A stretch of DNA of 64,000 nucleotides, from assembly GCF_000597725.1 (NCBI RefSeq), contig NZ_JFBL01000006.1:1-64000 (forward strand), given 5' to 3'. Below the pieces are notes generated by a model, which worked only from the letters and a program-made list of their open reading frames with translations, made no database searches and was not told the origin of the DNA. The DNA comes from Sulfurospirillum arcachonense DSM 9755 (GTDB taxonomy: Bacteria; Campylobacterota; Campylobacteria; Campylobacterales; Sulfurospirillaceae). Of the stretch, positions 8,674-17,186 are shown in pieces. Positions within the stretch are counted from its first letter, which is position 1; every line of letters starts with the position of its first letter. A program made the translations under genes and the position numbers.

Positions 8674-9938
8674 TTACTTTTACCCTTAACACATTTATCT
8701 ATTTTTATCGAATGTTCTATCAACTCTTTTTCTGTACTATTTTTTATAAGCTTATCCATAATCACTTTTGCTTTTTTGCAACGTCCTAATTTATAATAAC
8801 CCCAAGCCAATGAATCTAAATAAAATGGCGAATTAGGTTCTTTTAAAAGTGCTTCTTGTACAAGCCCTATTCCTTTTTTTATATTTATATCATGTTCAAT
8901 TAAAAGATAACCATAATAATTGAGATACAAAGGATCATGTAGTTTTGAAACAACTTTTTCAAATTTCTTTGAGACTGATTTTAAAACTTTTTTACTTATT
9001 TTATTTTTATTTAATTCATACTCATATATTGCCATTTTGCCTAAATAATTAATATTTTTAGTTTTTTTATAAAGTCTTTCAGCGATTTTAAAAGCTCCTT
9101 TAAAATCATGAGAAGAGACATAAATATTTAGTAGCATCTCTTGACTATAACCACTTTCATCTAAAAATTTTATAGCACCTTTTTTATTTTTAGTGTACAC
9201 AAGTAACTCTATCACTTTTTTAGCATACTCTTCACTTTTAAATCTTGAATATAATTTTTTATAAGTAGAAATAATTCCATTAATATTTTTTTCTTTACCA
9301 TAAATCTCTATAAGTTTAAAGCACGTATTAATCTCACAAGACTGCATTCTAATATGTGTTTCTAATAAAGCTATTGCTTCATCTTTTTTATCCACATAGT
9401 TATACTCAATATCAATTACATTTAAAAGTGAATTTTCATCATTGTCTTCTTTATAAGCACTTTCAAAATATTTTAAAGCCAAATCATAAGATTTTTTTTG
9501 AAAATATATTGAACCTGCTATTTTGAGGTTTTTTACACTTTTATCTACTTTTAAAAGTTCTAATATCTTATTTTCTGCATCTTTATATTTTTCTTCTTTT
9601 ACTAAATAAACTATTTCTAAACGTTTTAATATTTTATTATTTGGAGCTTCTTTAAGTCCTTCTTCAAGAAGATTTTTCATTTCATTACTATTTTTTAAAG
9701 AATAAGATATTTTTGTTGCTTCTATGAGGTAATTTAATTTTTTACTTTTTTCATATAGTATCTTGTACATTTCCATAGCACTTTGTTTATTTCCTACTCT
9801 TTGCTGTTCTAATGCAACAAGAATCATATAGTCTTCATTGTCAAAAGATTTTTTCCCTACTTCATTTGGTCCTTGGAGTGAACATCCGGCCAATAAAAAA
9901 ACTATAAAAATTACTATAACTTGCAAATACCTGGACAC
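8670..9938 (-). CDS. TPR-rich outer-membrane-type lipoprotein of unknown role
   Basis: 422 residues. Signal peptide with lipobox LAGC (Cys at about residue 19), so a lipoprotein. The rest is almost all helical repeats of TPR type, with recognisable A-x-x-x-Y/F patterns such as [15 protein letters not shown] and a C-terminal [21 protein letters not shown], which resembles the last TPRs of NlpI/BepA-like assembly factors. It probably acts as a protein-protein scaffold at the outer membrane. It overlaps trpC by four bases and the upstream cysteine-cluster gene by 25 bases. Function not recognised. Confidence 0.82.
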   Translation of the reverse strand: MSRYLQVIVIFIVFLLAGCSLQGPNEVGKKSFDNEDYMILVALEQQRVGNKQSAMEMYKILYEKSKKLNYLIEATKISYSLKNSNEMKNLLEEGLKEAPNNKILKRLEIVYLVKEEKYKDAENKILELLKVDKSVKNLKIAGSIYFQKKSYDLALKYFESAYKEDNDENSLLNVIDIEYNYVDKKDEAIALLETHIRMQSCEINTCFKLIEIYGKEKNINGIISTYKKLYSRFKSEEYAKKVIELLVYTKNKKGAIKFLDESGYSQEMLLNIYVSSHDFKGAFKIAERLYKKTKNINYLGKMAIYEYELNKNKISKKVLKSVSKKFEKVVSKLHDPLYLNYYGYLLIEHDINIKKGIGLVQEALLKEPNSPFYLDSLAWGYYKLGRCKKAKVIMDKLIKNSTEKELIEHSIKIDKCVKGKSK

Positions 9939-10294
9939 TCTTTTTCTACCTCTCTTATATTGTTTTTAAAATAATCCCAAAAAGGAAATGTGCGACATTG
10001 CGCTGGTCTCGCTTCATAAACACTACACATTTGCTTTTTAGTATCAAAAAATATACATTTAAAACCATCATTAAAAACTAATTCTTTAATACTATAACGA
10101 TACCCTATTTTTAATAAATACTTATTGATAAACTCATCTCTATTTATATTTAATTTTTCTGCCAATCTTGTTATCTCTTTTGGGTTCAGCCAAATATAAC
10201 CACTCTCACCAATGCAACAGCGACCTTTACACTCAGAACAAGCACTAGAGTCAAAAGAGTAAGGGAAACCCTCTTGCGTTATTAATTCTCCCAT
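9914..10294 (-). CDS. YkgJ-family cysteine cluster protein
   Basis: 126 residues. The zinc/iron-chelating cysteine cluster pattern of UPF0153/YkgJ proteins is clear: SACSECKGRCCIGES near residues 17-31, CIFFDTKKQMCSVYEARPAQC near 79-99, then CPGIC at the end. The cofactor and function of this family are unknown; a metal-binding role is inferred from the spaced cysteines. The gene overlaps trmN6 upstream by 13 bases and the lipoprotein downstream by 25 bases, so it belongs to a tightly packed operon. Confidence 0.85.
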   Translation of the reverse strand: MGELITQEGFPYSFDSSACSECKGRCCIGESGYIWLNPKEITRLAEKLNINRDEFINKYLLKIGYRYSIKELVFNDGFKCIFFDTKKQMCSVYEARPAQCRTFPFWDYFKNNIREVEKECPGICKL

Positions 10295-10980
10295 AAAATA
10301 CTCTTCGTTTTTGATTTATCATAAATACTTTTCACTTCTTTACTACCCATATAAAGTGGTGGTAAAATTTTACATAAAGATTTTGAACTTTTTTTAGCAT
10401 GTATCAATACCAATGAAGCATCATTAGTCTCTTTTGTATGTACAAAGCGTAAATCATTTACTTTAAATTTTGATTGAAATAAGATAGCCATTAAAGTATC
10501 AATCTGTTTTGCGTCATAACAAAATACAAATGCCCCTCTAGGTTTCAAATTTGACGATACTGCTTTTACCAGTTCTTCAAAAGGAAGCGCATCACTGTGT
10601 CTACTTATCTTTAGAGATTCATTTTCACTCTTTTGGGTGCCCGTATGATAAAATGGTGGATTAGAAATTATCATATCAAACTTTTTATCAAAAGCATGAG
10701 TTCTAATGTCTCCTAAAAAAACCTCTGTATCTAAGCTATTGTGCTGAGCACTTTTAGAAGTAAGACTAACATGAGTATCTTGAACATCTATTTGAGATAA
10801 TTCAATATGAGGAAAATCACGTTTAATTAATAACCCTAAAATTCCACTCCCACTTCCAACATCTAAAACTGAGCCATTTGGTTTTAGCTTTATTATAAAA
10901 TCATATAACAACAAAGAATCACTATTGTACCTATATCCTTCTTTATACTGAAAAAGATATAAAGTATTATCTATAGACAC
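10282..10980 (-). CDS. trmN6: tRNA1(Val) adenine-N6 methyltransferase-like protein
   Basis: 232 residues. Class I SAM-dependent methyltransferase: motif I VLDVGSGSGILGLL (about residues 38-51) and catalytic NPPFY (near 109-113), the N6-adenine hallmark. The N-terminus with FQYKEGYRYNSDSLLL is typical of the YfiC/TrmN6 group, which methylates A37 of tRNA-Val. The tRNA substrate is inferred from family. Overlaps both neighbours (13-14 bases), consistent with co-translation. Confidence 0.85.
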   Translation of the reverse strand: MSIDNTLYLFQYKEGYRYNSDSLLLYDFIIKLKPNGSVLDVGSGSGILGLLIKRDFPHIELSQIDVQDTHVSLTSKSAQHNSLDTEVFLGDIRTHAFDKKFDMIISNPPFYHTGTQKSENESLKISRHSDALPFEELVKAVSSNLKPRGAFVFCYDAKQIDTLMAILFQSKFKVNDLRFVHTKETNDASLVLIHAKKSSKSLCKILPPLYMGSKEVKSIYDKSKTKSILWEN

Positions 10981-13225
10981 GTATTACAAAACCTCGCTTA
11001 TTCTTAGCTTCTATATTATAAACTGTATAACTGATTTTTGCATTATCACCAAATTTTTCACGAATTAACCAACCGCCCTCTTTTGCACGGTGTTTTCCTA
11101 ACCCTAAATTTGCTAATTTTGTTAATCTTTCAATTTCTTTATCTTCAATACCTAATTTACTTTTTCTTTTAATAAGATTTAAAGATGCAAAACCACCCGT
11201 TCCAACTATTGGAATAACTTCAAAGTAATTTGAAGTATCATAATTACTTAAAAACTTACTTACCTTAGCTTTACATGTAGAAGATATTTTAAAGTTACCA
11301 GAATTCATATCATCACACTCAACTTTTCCTATTCTCTCTAGTTTCCTCTTTTTATCCGAGATAGGAACAGTTGTTTTGCCTTTTTCACTTAATGTTTTAA
11401 TAGTATTTTTTAGTGAAGTAATTTCTCTTACATACTCATCTAATTTATTTTTATCTTTTGATATAACTTCATTATCTTTAGCAACAACTTTTTCTTTTAA
11501 CTCTTGAATAAGGATTTCATATTCTTTTTCTCTTTTAAGAACACTTGTTTGCAATTCATCAAAAGATTTCCTTATTTTTAATAGTTTTTCATGTTCATTT
11601 AATTCAAGTTCATTTTTTTTCTTTGTTATACTCGCTATAGTATTTTGCAAATCACTTATATTTTCACTTTTTTTATTGTTTTCACTAATCAAATCATTTA
11701 GCTGCGTATGTAAATCTGTTTTTTCGTTAGTCAGTTTTTTAAGAAGACTATTATTTTCTTTTTGTTTAAATTTTATATCTTTTTCTAAATTAGCAATTCT
11801 TTGATTTAAGATTTTATAATTTTTATTATGTTTTTCTTCATTTATTTTTACAAGTTCATTAACTTCAGTATCTACATTTTTTTCTTTGTTTTCTAAAACA
11901 TTTATCTTGTCTTGTAATTGTAAAATCGTATCATTACTCTTATAAGTTGCAACTTTTTGAGTTTCTAATGTAGATAATAAATTTTTATTTTCACTTAAAA
12001 GTTGATTTACTTGATTGGATAAATTACTATTATCATTTTTAATTTTTTCTAATTTTGTTCCATATGTTTGAATTATTTTTTTTGATTCTTCATTGAATTT
12101 TTTACCTTGAAGCAATATTTCTTTTTCTGCATTTTCAAGTATCATTGATGTATTTTCTTTTTGCTTTTCAAGTTTTTGCTCAATTGTAGCTATTGCAACT
12201 TTTTGATCTTCTATTATTTTTTTATATTTTAATTCTAATTTTTTTATAGTTTTTTTGTACTCTTCTTTAATAGCCTCTTTTTGAGCACCACTATTTTTAA
12301 TGATATCATCAAATTCTTCAAGTTTTTTACTATTGGCCTTTTCCAATTCTAAAATAGCTTGACTCTTTTTTGTTAAAATTACATTTTTTTCTACCATAAG
12401 TTCATTAATTTTATTTTGCAATAATGTAATTTGCTGATCTTTTTTTCCAATATCTACAATTCTACTGCTTCTTTGCTCTTTTAAAGTATTGTTAATTTCT
12501 TTTAATTTTACATGTAAGAGTTTATTTTCATTACTAATAGCAGAAAATTTTAATTTATTCGCTTCAATAACTTCTAATTCATGCTTTTTTGCTAATTTTT
12601 TTTCATCTTCAATTTTTGTTTTTAATTTATCAATTTCTAATTTTGAAAGATCATTCTTTCCATTAATTTGTTGCGATAATCTAATATTTTCTCGTTGTAA
12701 ATCATTAATCTTTTGAGTTAATTCACTAATATTTTTATAATGCTGTTGTTCCGCTTCATTTATTTTTTCTAAGTTATTTGTTAATAAAGTCTTTTGATCA
12801 GTATTGTTTTTTGCTTTTTCATGTTGAACAATTTTTAAAAGTTCTTCTTTATCATTAGAAAGAAATATATTCTCTTTTTCTAAAAAAACTACTCTATCTT
12901 GTAAAGATTTAACAATTTCCCTAAAATCATCTATATCTTCAGCTTCTATAACTAAAGGATTGCCCTCATTATCAAAAGCTTTTGTAATACTAGCATTTGA
13001 AACACTTCTATTTTCTATTTTATTTCTACTTATATATTTTGTTTGAATATTTTTTGGTAAATCAGCAAAACTTAATTCACTTTTTAACCGATAATTAGCA
13101 TTAAGATCTTTTAAACTAATACCATCAAAATTCCCAAAAAAGTAGGTAAATACCAGGCTACCTAAAAAAAGTAAACCCAACACTATATTTAAAAAAATAG
13201 AAAAAGAATTGTTTGTATTATTCAT
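10967..13225 (-). CDS. membrane-anchored long coiled-coil protein of unknown function
   Basis: 752 residues. One transmembrane helix near the N-terminus (about 10-29), then roughly 550 residues of Lys/Glu/Asn-rich coiled coil (about 85-625), then a globular C-terminal domain of about 120 residues that ends GFVIRVYR. The final domain has alternating strand/helix character reminiscent of OmpA-like folds, but I cannot confirm this and the usual peptidoglycan-binding residues are not evident. With the coiled coil outside the inner membrane it could span the periplasm. Third base of the operon downstream is trmN6 (overlap 14 bases). Related proteins may exist only in this phylum. Confidence 0.75.
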   Translation of the reverse strand: MNNTNNSFSIFLNIVLGLLFLGSLVFTYFFGNFDGISLKDLNANYRLKSELSFADLPKNIQTKYISRNKIENRSVSNASITKAFDNEGNPLVIEAEDIDDFREIVKSLQDRVVFLEKENIFLSNDKEELLKIVQHEKAKNNTDQKTLLTNNLEKINEAEQQHYKNISELTQKINDLQRENIRLSQQINGKNDLSKLEIDKLKTKIEDEKKLAKKHELEVIEANKLKFSAISNENKLLHVKLKEINNTLKEQRSSRIVDIGKKDQQITLLQNKINELMVEKNVILTKKSQAILELEKANSKKLEEFDDIIKNSGAQKEAIKEEYKKTIKKLELKYKKIIEDQKVAIATIEQKLEKQKENTSMILENAEKEILLQGKKFNEESKKIIQTYGTKLEKIKNDNSNLSNQVNQLLSENKNLLSTLETQKVATYKSNDTILQLQDKINVLENKEKNVDTEVNELVKINEEKHNKNYKILNQRIANLEKDIKFKQKENNSLLKKLTNEKTDLHTQLNDLISENNKKSENISDLQNTIASITKKKNELELNEHEKLLKIRKSFDELQTSVLKREKEYEILIQELKEKVVAKDNEVISKDKNKLDEYVREITSLKNTIKTLSEKGKTTVPISDKKRKLERIGKVECDDMNSGNFKISSTCKAKVSKFLSNYDTSNYFEVIPIVGTGGFASLNLIKRKSKLGIEDKEIERLTKLANLGLGKHRAKEGGWLIREKFGDNAKISYTVYNIEAKNKRGFVIRVYR

Positions 13226-13233
13226 TTATATAT

Positions 13234-14190
13234 TTACTTCTTTGTACTTAGAATATGTTCAATTATATGATGTGCATGATTAAGTGCTAATGCGATTGAA
13301 CCACCACTTCTAACAGCGATATCCCCTGCTAAATAAAGACCTTTAGTTTTAGTTTCATAGTTTTCATCAAACTCTGCTTTATTATTTTCATCAAAAGTTA
13401 TTCCACAATTTCTTAAAAAATCAATAGGAGTAGTACCACCTATTGCATAAATAACCCGATCATAAACAGTGTGATAACCATCTGTATAATTCACTTTAAC
13501 TAATCCATTCTCATTTTCTAAAGATTCTATATCTACACCCATTCTTAAACGTAATTTTTCTTCACCATTAAATTCTAAAATCATTTTTTCATTAATATCA
13601 TTCAATCTTGTAAATTTATCTCTTCTATAATTAAGAGTAACTGTATTTGTTTTTGAAAGCTCTATAGCATATTCTGCAGCAGAATTTCCACCACCGACAA
13701 GTAAAAGTTTTTCACCCTCAGAACATTTATCTAGGTTGAAATTTACTCTGCTTTTTAATGAAAGAGGTATTTTATAGCTAGGTTTATTAGGTTTTCCCAT
13801 AGTCCCTATAGCAACAATAACATTTTTAGATGCATAACCAGCTGTTGTAGTGATGATTTGAAATATATCACCATCTTTTTTTATTTTTTCAACTTCAGAA
13901 TTAAATACAGCATCAAGCTCATCATTATCTAAAAGTGAGTCAAAATAATTTAATGTACTCTCTTTTGTTCCATCTTTAAAATCAACATGACCTGCAAGTT
14001 CAATTACTTGTCCTTTATAATCTTTATCAACTCGTTTATTATCTTTATAAAATCTTCTAATGGTTTGAGAATGGTTATCCCCTTTTTCAATCATCAAAAT
14101 TTTATCCAAACCTAAAATTTTAGATTCTACAGCTGCACCAATACCGCCAGGTCCTCCACCAATGATAACCATGTCATAAATTTCTTGCAT
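13234..14190 (-). CDS. FAD/NAD(P)-dependent oxidoreductase of the thioredoxin-reductase fold without CxxC
   Basis: 318 residues. FAD-binding IIGGGPGGIGAAVE at residues 8-21, NAD(P)-binding LLVGGGNSAAEYAIEL near 160-175, and the C-terminal GLYLAGDIAVRSGGSIALALNHAHHII flavin segment. The two-domain plan is that of thioredoxin reductase, but there is no redox CxxC: the only cysteines are isolated. That places it with YpdA-like or ferredoxin/flavodoxin reductase-like members. An equivalent gene near proA is found in Campylobacter, as I recall. The electron acceptor is unknown. The gene precedes the coiled-coil gene by 8 bases. Confidence 0.82.
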   Translation of the reverse strand: MQEIYDMVIIGGGPGGIGAAVESKILGLDKILMIEKGDNHSQTIRRFYKDNKRVDKDYKGQVIELAGHVDFKDGTKESTLNYFDSLLDNDELDAVFNSEVEKIKKDGDIFQIITTTAGYASKNVIVAIGTMGKPNKPSYKIPLSLKSRVNFNLDKCSEGEKLLLVGGGNSAAEYAIELSKTNTVTLNYRRDKFTRLNDINEKMILEFNGEEKLRLRMGVDIESLENENGLVKVNYTDGYHTVYDRVIYAIGGTTPIDFLRNCGITFDENNKAEFDENYETKTKGLYLAGDIAVRSGGSIALALNHAHHIIEHILSTKK

Positions 14191-14392
14191 TGTTTTTCCA
14201 TTATTTTAATATTTATAAGCATTATACCTTGTTGTCATAAATTATCTTTTAAATAAAGCCTATTTTATATACAAATTATAATACTTTTAGAAAAATCACT
14301 CTTTTTATATCTACTTTTTTATTATTAATTTAAAATTTACAAAAATATATTATACTGCATACTTTAAGACTAAATATTCAAGGTAAAAATAA

Positions 14393-15265
14393 ATGAAAAT
14401 TAATAGAAGAAAATTCACTTACTTAGCAGGACTAGCCACAATTCTAACGGCTCTACCTTCATGGGCAACAAATACAAAAGAAAAAAATCGAGCTCCTGCA
14501 TTATTTATAGGACATGGAACACCAATGAATGCATTTACTACAAATGAATTTACTAAAGAGTGGGATATCTTAGCAAAAAATATTCATAAACCAAAAGCAA
14601 TTTTAGTTGTTTCTGCACATTGGGAAACTATATTTCCAACAGTATCAACAAGTATCCAACCGCCTATGATTTATGATTTTTATGGTTTTCCAGATTATAT
14701 GTATGAAAAAAAATATCCAGCTCCAGGTGCTCCTATAATTGCACAAAATTTAAGTCATAACTTAAATGACAAAATATTGATGGATAATAATCAAGGATTA
14801 GACCATGGAGCATGGAGTGTTTTATCAAGACTATTTCCAAAAGCAGATGTTCCTGTTTTCCAATTTAGTTTAGCACGTTCTCTTACACCGATGGATCATT
14901 ATTTATTGGCTCAAGAAATACGTCATTTAAGAGATGAAGGAGTTATGATTATTGGTTCAGGAAATATCACACATAATATTCCAAGTGCAAGACAAGATAG
15001 CCAACTAGGTACGAGAAATATTGTTCATGAATGGGCTCAAAATTTTGATGATAGTGTTGTTTCTAAAATAAATAGTGGTGACTTTAAAGCTTTAGCAAAC
15101 TATGAAAAAATGGGTAAAGATGCTAAGATGTCAGTACCAACACCAGAGCATTTTTTACCTCTTTTATATGTATTAGGCAGTGTAAAAGAGGAAGAAAAAG
15201 CTAACTACTATGCTCAAGGTTTTCAATCTGGTTCATTTTCTATGCGTTCTGTTCTTTTTTCCTAA
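14393..15265 (+). CDS. class III extradiol dioxygenase, LigB/YgiD family, with Tat-type signal
   Basis: 290 residues. The body matches the DOPA 4,5-dioxygenase (YgiD) family: LFIGHGTPMNAF (metal His near residue 42), VVSAHWE near 79, the YDFYGFPDYMYEKKYPAPGAP segment, LDHGAWSVL near 142, and IIGSGNITHNI near 195. The conserved histidines bind a divalent metal. Unusually, the protein begins with NRRKF followed by a hydrophobic stretch ending SWA, a twin-arginine signal, so the folded metalloenzyme is probably exported to the periplasm. It stands alone: 202 bases upstream with no gene, 60 bases before proA. Substrate unknown. Confidence 0.85.
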   Translation: MKINRRKFTYLAGLATILTALPSWATNTKEKNRAPALFIGHGTPMNAFTTNEFTKEWDILAKNIHKPKAILVVSAHWETIFPTVSTSIQPPMIYDFYGFPDYMYEKKYPAPGAPIIAQNLSHNLNDKILMDNNQGLDHGAWSVLSRLFPKADVPVFQFSLARSLTPMDHYLLAQEIRHLRDEGVMIIGSGNITHNIPSARQDSQLGTRNIVHEWAQNFDDSVVSKINSGDFKALANYEKMGKDAKMSVPTPEHFLPLLYVLGSVKEEEKANYYAQGFQSGSFSMRSVLFS

Positions 15266-15325
15266 AATATAGTATATTAAGAGAAAAAAATGTACACTAA
15301 TATAATTAAAAAATGGAGCTAATGA

Positions 15326-16561
15326 GTGGAACAATTTCTAAAAAACTTAAAAAATTCAACAAAAACAATTGCTTTATTAGAACCAAGTGTTAAAACTGAT
15401 ATTCTTAACCAAATGGCAAAAGCACTAAGAAAAAATTTCCAAATAATAATCAATGAAAATAAAAAAGATTTAATTGAAGGGAAAAGCAGTAATTTAAGTT
15501 CCGCTTTACTAGATAGACTTCTTTTAGATAAATCTAGAGTAGAAGCTATGGCAACGGCTATAAATGAAATAGCTATATTAAAAGAACCAGTAGGAAGGAT
15601 ACTTGATGGTTGGGTAGTTCCAAGTGGACTTCGTATAGAAAAAGTCTCTATTCCAATTGGCGTTATTGCTATTATTTATGAAAGTCGTCCAAATGTTACA
15701 AGTGATACTGCAGCACTGTGTTTTAAAAGTGGTAATGTCTGTGTTCTAAAAGGTGGAAAAGAAGCAGCTCATAGTAATAAAATTATTGCTGAAATTTTAC
15801 AAGAAGTTTTAACTAAAAACAATTTACCAAAAGAGATAATTTCACTTATTCCAGATAATTCAAGAGAAGCAGTAGCTAAACTTATAAAAATGGATAAATA
15901 TATAGATTTAGTTATCCCTCGTGGGGGTGAAGGACTTATAAAATATATAAGTGCAAATTCTAGTGTACCTGTTATTAAACATGATAAAGGATTGTGTCAC
16001 ACATATATAGATAAAGATGCAAATATAAAAGATGCTATAAAAATAGCTGTAAATGCAAAGTGTCAAAGAACAGGAGTATGTAATGCAATGGAAACATTGC
16101 TTGTACATGTAGATATAGCAGATGAAGTTTTAAAACGTTTAAAAGAGGTCTATGATTCTCATGGGACGGAGCTTAGAGGATGTCAAAACACTATAGAAGT
16201 TATAGATATTAAATTAGCAAATGAAGAAGATTTTAATACTGAATATCTTGATAATATACTTTCTATAAAAATAGTTAAAGATGTTAATGAAGCAATTGAG
16301 CATATAAATGATTATGGTTCAGGTCATTCTGAAGCGATAATTACTGAAAACTATACAACAGGTGAGCATTTTTTAAATAGTGTTGATTCTGCGTGTGTAT
16401 ACATAAATGCTAGTACAAGATTTACTGATGGCGCGGAGTTTGGATTTGGTGCTGAAGTTGGCATAAGTACTAATAAACTTCATTCTCGTGGACCTATGGG
16501 TATCAATGACTTGACTACATATAAATTTAAAATTTATGGGAAAGGTAATGCAAGAGCATAA
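15326..16561 (+). CDS. proA: gamma-glutamyl phosphate reductase ProA
   Basis: 411 residues. Reduces gamma-glutamyl phosphate to glutamate semialdehyde with NADPH in proline synthesis. Seen: IYESRPNVTSDTAALCFKSG near residue 115, the GGKEAAHSN segment, RGGEGLI near 200, and the catalytic Cys in KCQRTGVCNAMETLLV near 255. The start is a GTG at 15326 with GGAG eight bases upstream; an ATG four bases earlier is in another frame and stops within 25 codons. No proB lies next to it. Confidence 0.95.
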   Translation: MEQFLKNLKNSTKTIALLEPSVKTDILNQMAKALRKNFQIIINENKKDLIEGKSSNLSSALLDRLLLDKSRVEAMATAINEIAILKEPVGRILDGWVVPSGLRIEKVSIPIGVIAIIYESRPNVTSDTAALCFKSGNVCVLKGGKEAAHSNKIIAEILQEVLTKNNLPKEIISLIPDNSREAVAKLIKMDKYIDLVIPRGGEGLIKYISANSSVPVIKHDKGLCHTYIDKDANIKDAIKIAVNAKCQRTGVCNAMETLLVHVDIADEVLKRLKEVYDSHGTELRGCQNTIEVIDIKLANEEDFNTEYLDNILSIKIVKDVNEAIEHINDYGSGHSEAIITENYTTGEHFLNSVDSACVYINASTRFTDGAEFGFGAEVGISTNKLHSRGPMGINDLTTYKFKIYGKGNARA

Positions 16562-17153
16562 CAATAGAGTTTTACATATAGAAAATCTTTCCTTTGGATA
16601 CAAAAACTCTAAAACTTTATATGAAAATTTATCTTTACATGTAGATATTGGTGAAGTTCTATGTATCCTTGGAGCAAGTGGATCAGGAAAAAGTACTTTA
16701 TTTGAACTCATTACTAAAAACTTGGCTCCAACTAAAGGCTCCATTCAAAGTAGTAAAATCTCACAAATTTTTCAAGATCCTTATACATCATTTCATCCTA
16801 CATATAGCATTAAAAATCAAATAGAAGATATAACTACATTGGAGGGATATAAAGAAATTTGTAAAGATTTAGAACTTGACGTTAAACTACTTGAGAAAAA
16901 ACCTCATGAACTTAGTGGAGGTCAACTGCAACGTTGTTCTATTTTAAGAGCACTTCTCATGAAGCCTAAACTACTTTTAGCAGACGAGCCTACAAGTGCT
17001 CTTGATAATGTTACCCAACTTGAAGTCATGAAACTCTTAGTAAAGTTTTTAGATAGAGTTGGAATCCTTCTTATCACTCATGATGAACACCTTGCAAACT
17101 GGTGTAGCGATAGGATTATATATTTAGATGCACTAGACTCTACCTACATGTAA
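16548..17153 (+). CDS. orphan ABC transporter ATP-binding protein of peptide/nickel type
   Basis: About 201 residues from ATG 16548, preferred over 16536 because GGGAAAGG precedes it. Walker A GASGSGKST, Q-loop IFQDPYTSFHP (typical of DppF/OppF/NikE), signature LSGGQLQR, Walker [13 protein letters not shown], switch His LLITHDE. About 60 residues shorter than normal DppF-like subunits, because the C-terminal oligopeptide-binding extension is missing. No permease, second ATPase or binding protein is adjacent. The gene overlaps proA by 14 bases. The last codons, Tyr-Met-stop, are supplied by the palindrome at 17144. Cognate transporter unknown. Confidence 0.82.
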   Translation: MQEHNNRVLHIENLSFGYKNSKTLYENLSLHVDIGEVLCILGASGSGKSTLFELITKNLAPTKGSIQSSKISQIFQDPYTSFHPTYSIKNQIEDITTLEGYKEICKDLELDVKLLEKKPHELSGGQLQRCSILRALLMKPKLLLADEPTSALDNVTQLEVMKLLVKFLDRVGILLITHDEHLANWCSDRIIYLDALDSTYM

Positions 17154-17175
17154 AGATAAATTTCTTTACATGTAG
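17144..17175. terminator. perfect 12-bp hairpin made from two TACATGTA palindromes
   Basis: CTACATGTAAAG, an 8-base loop, then CTTTACATGTAG: perfect inverted arms, each arm itself containing the dispersed palindrome. It lies between two convergent genes and includes the stop codon of the upstream ABC gene, so it is placed like a bidirectional terminator. It lacks a strong U-tract on either strand, so termination is inferred from position. Confidence 0.6.
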
Positions 17176-17186
17176 ATATTTAGAAA

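Noticed and set aside
12489-12716. Plus-strand open frames inside the coiled-coil gene and similar antisense frames inside other genes
   Set aside because: They are rich in Phe, Leu, Ile and Ser, the expected antisense of Lys/Glu-rich coiled coil, and lack ribosome sites.
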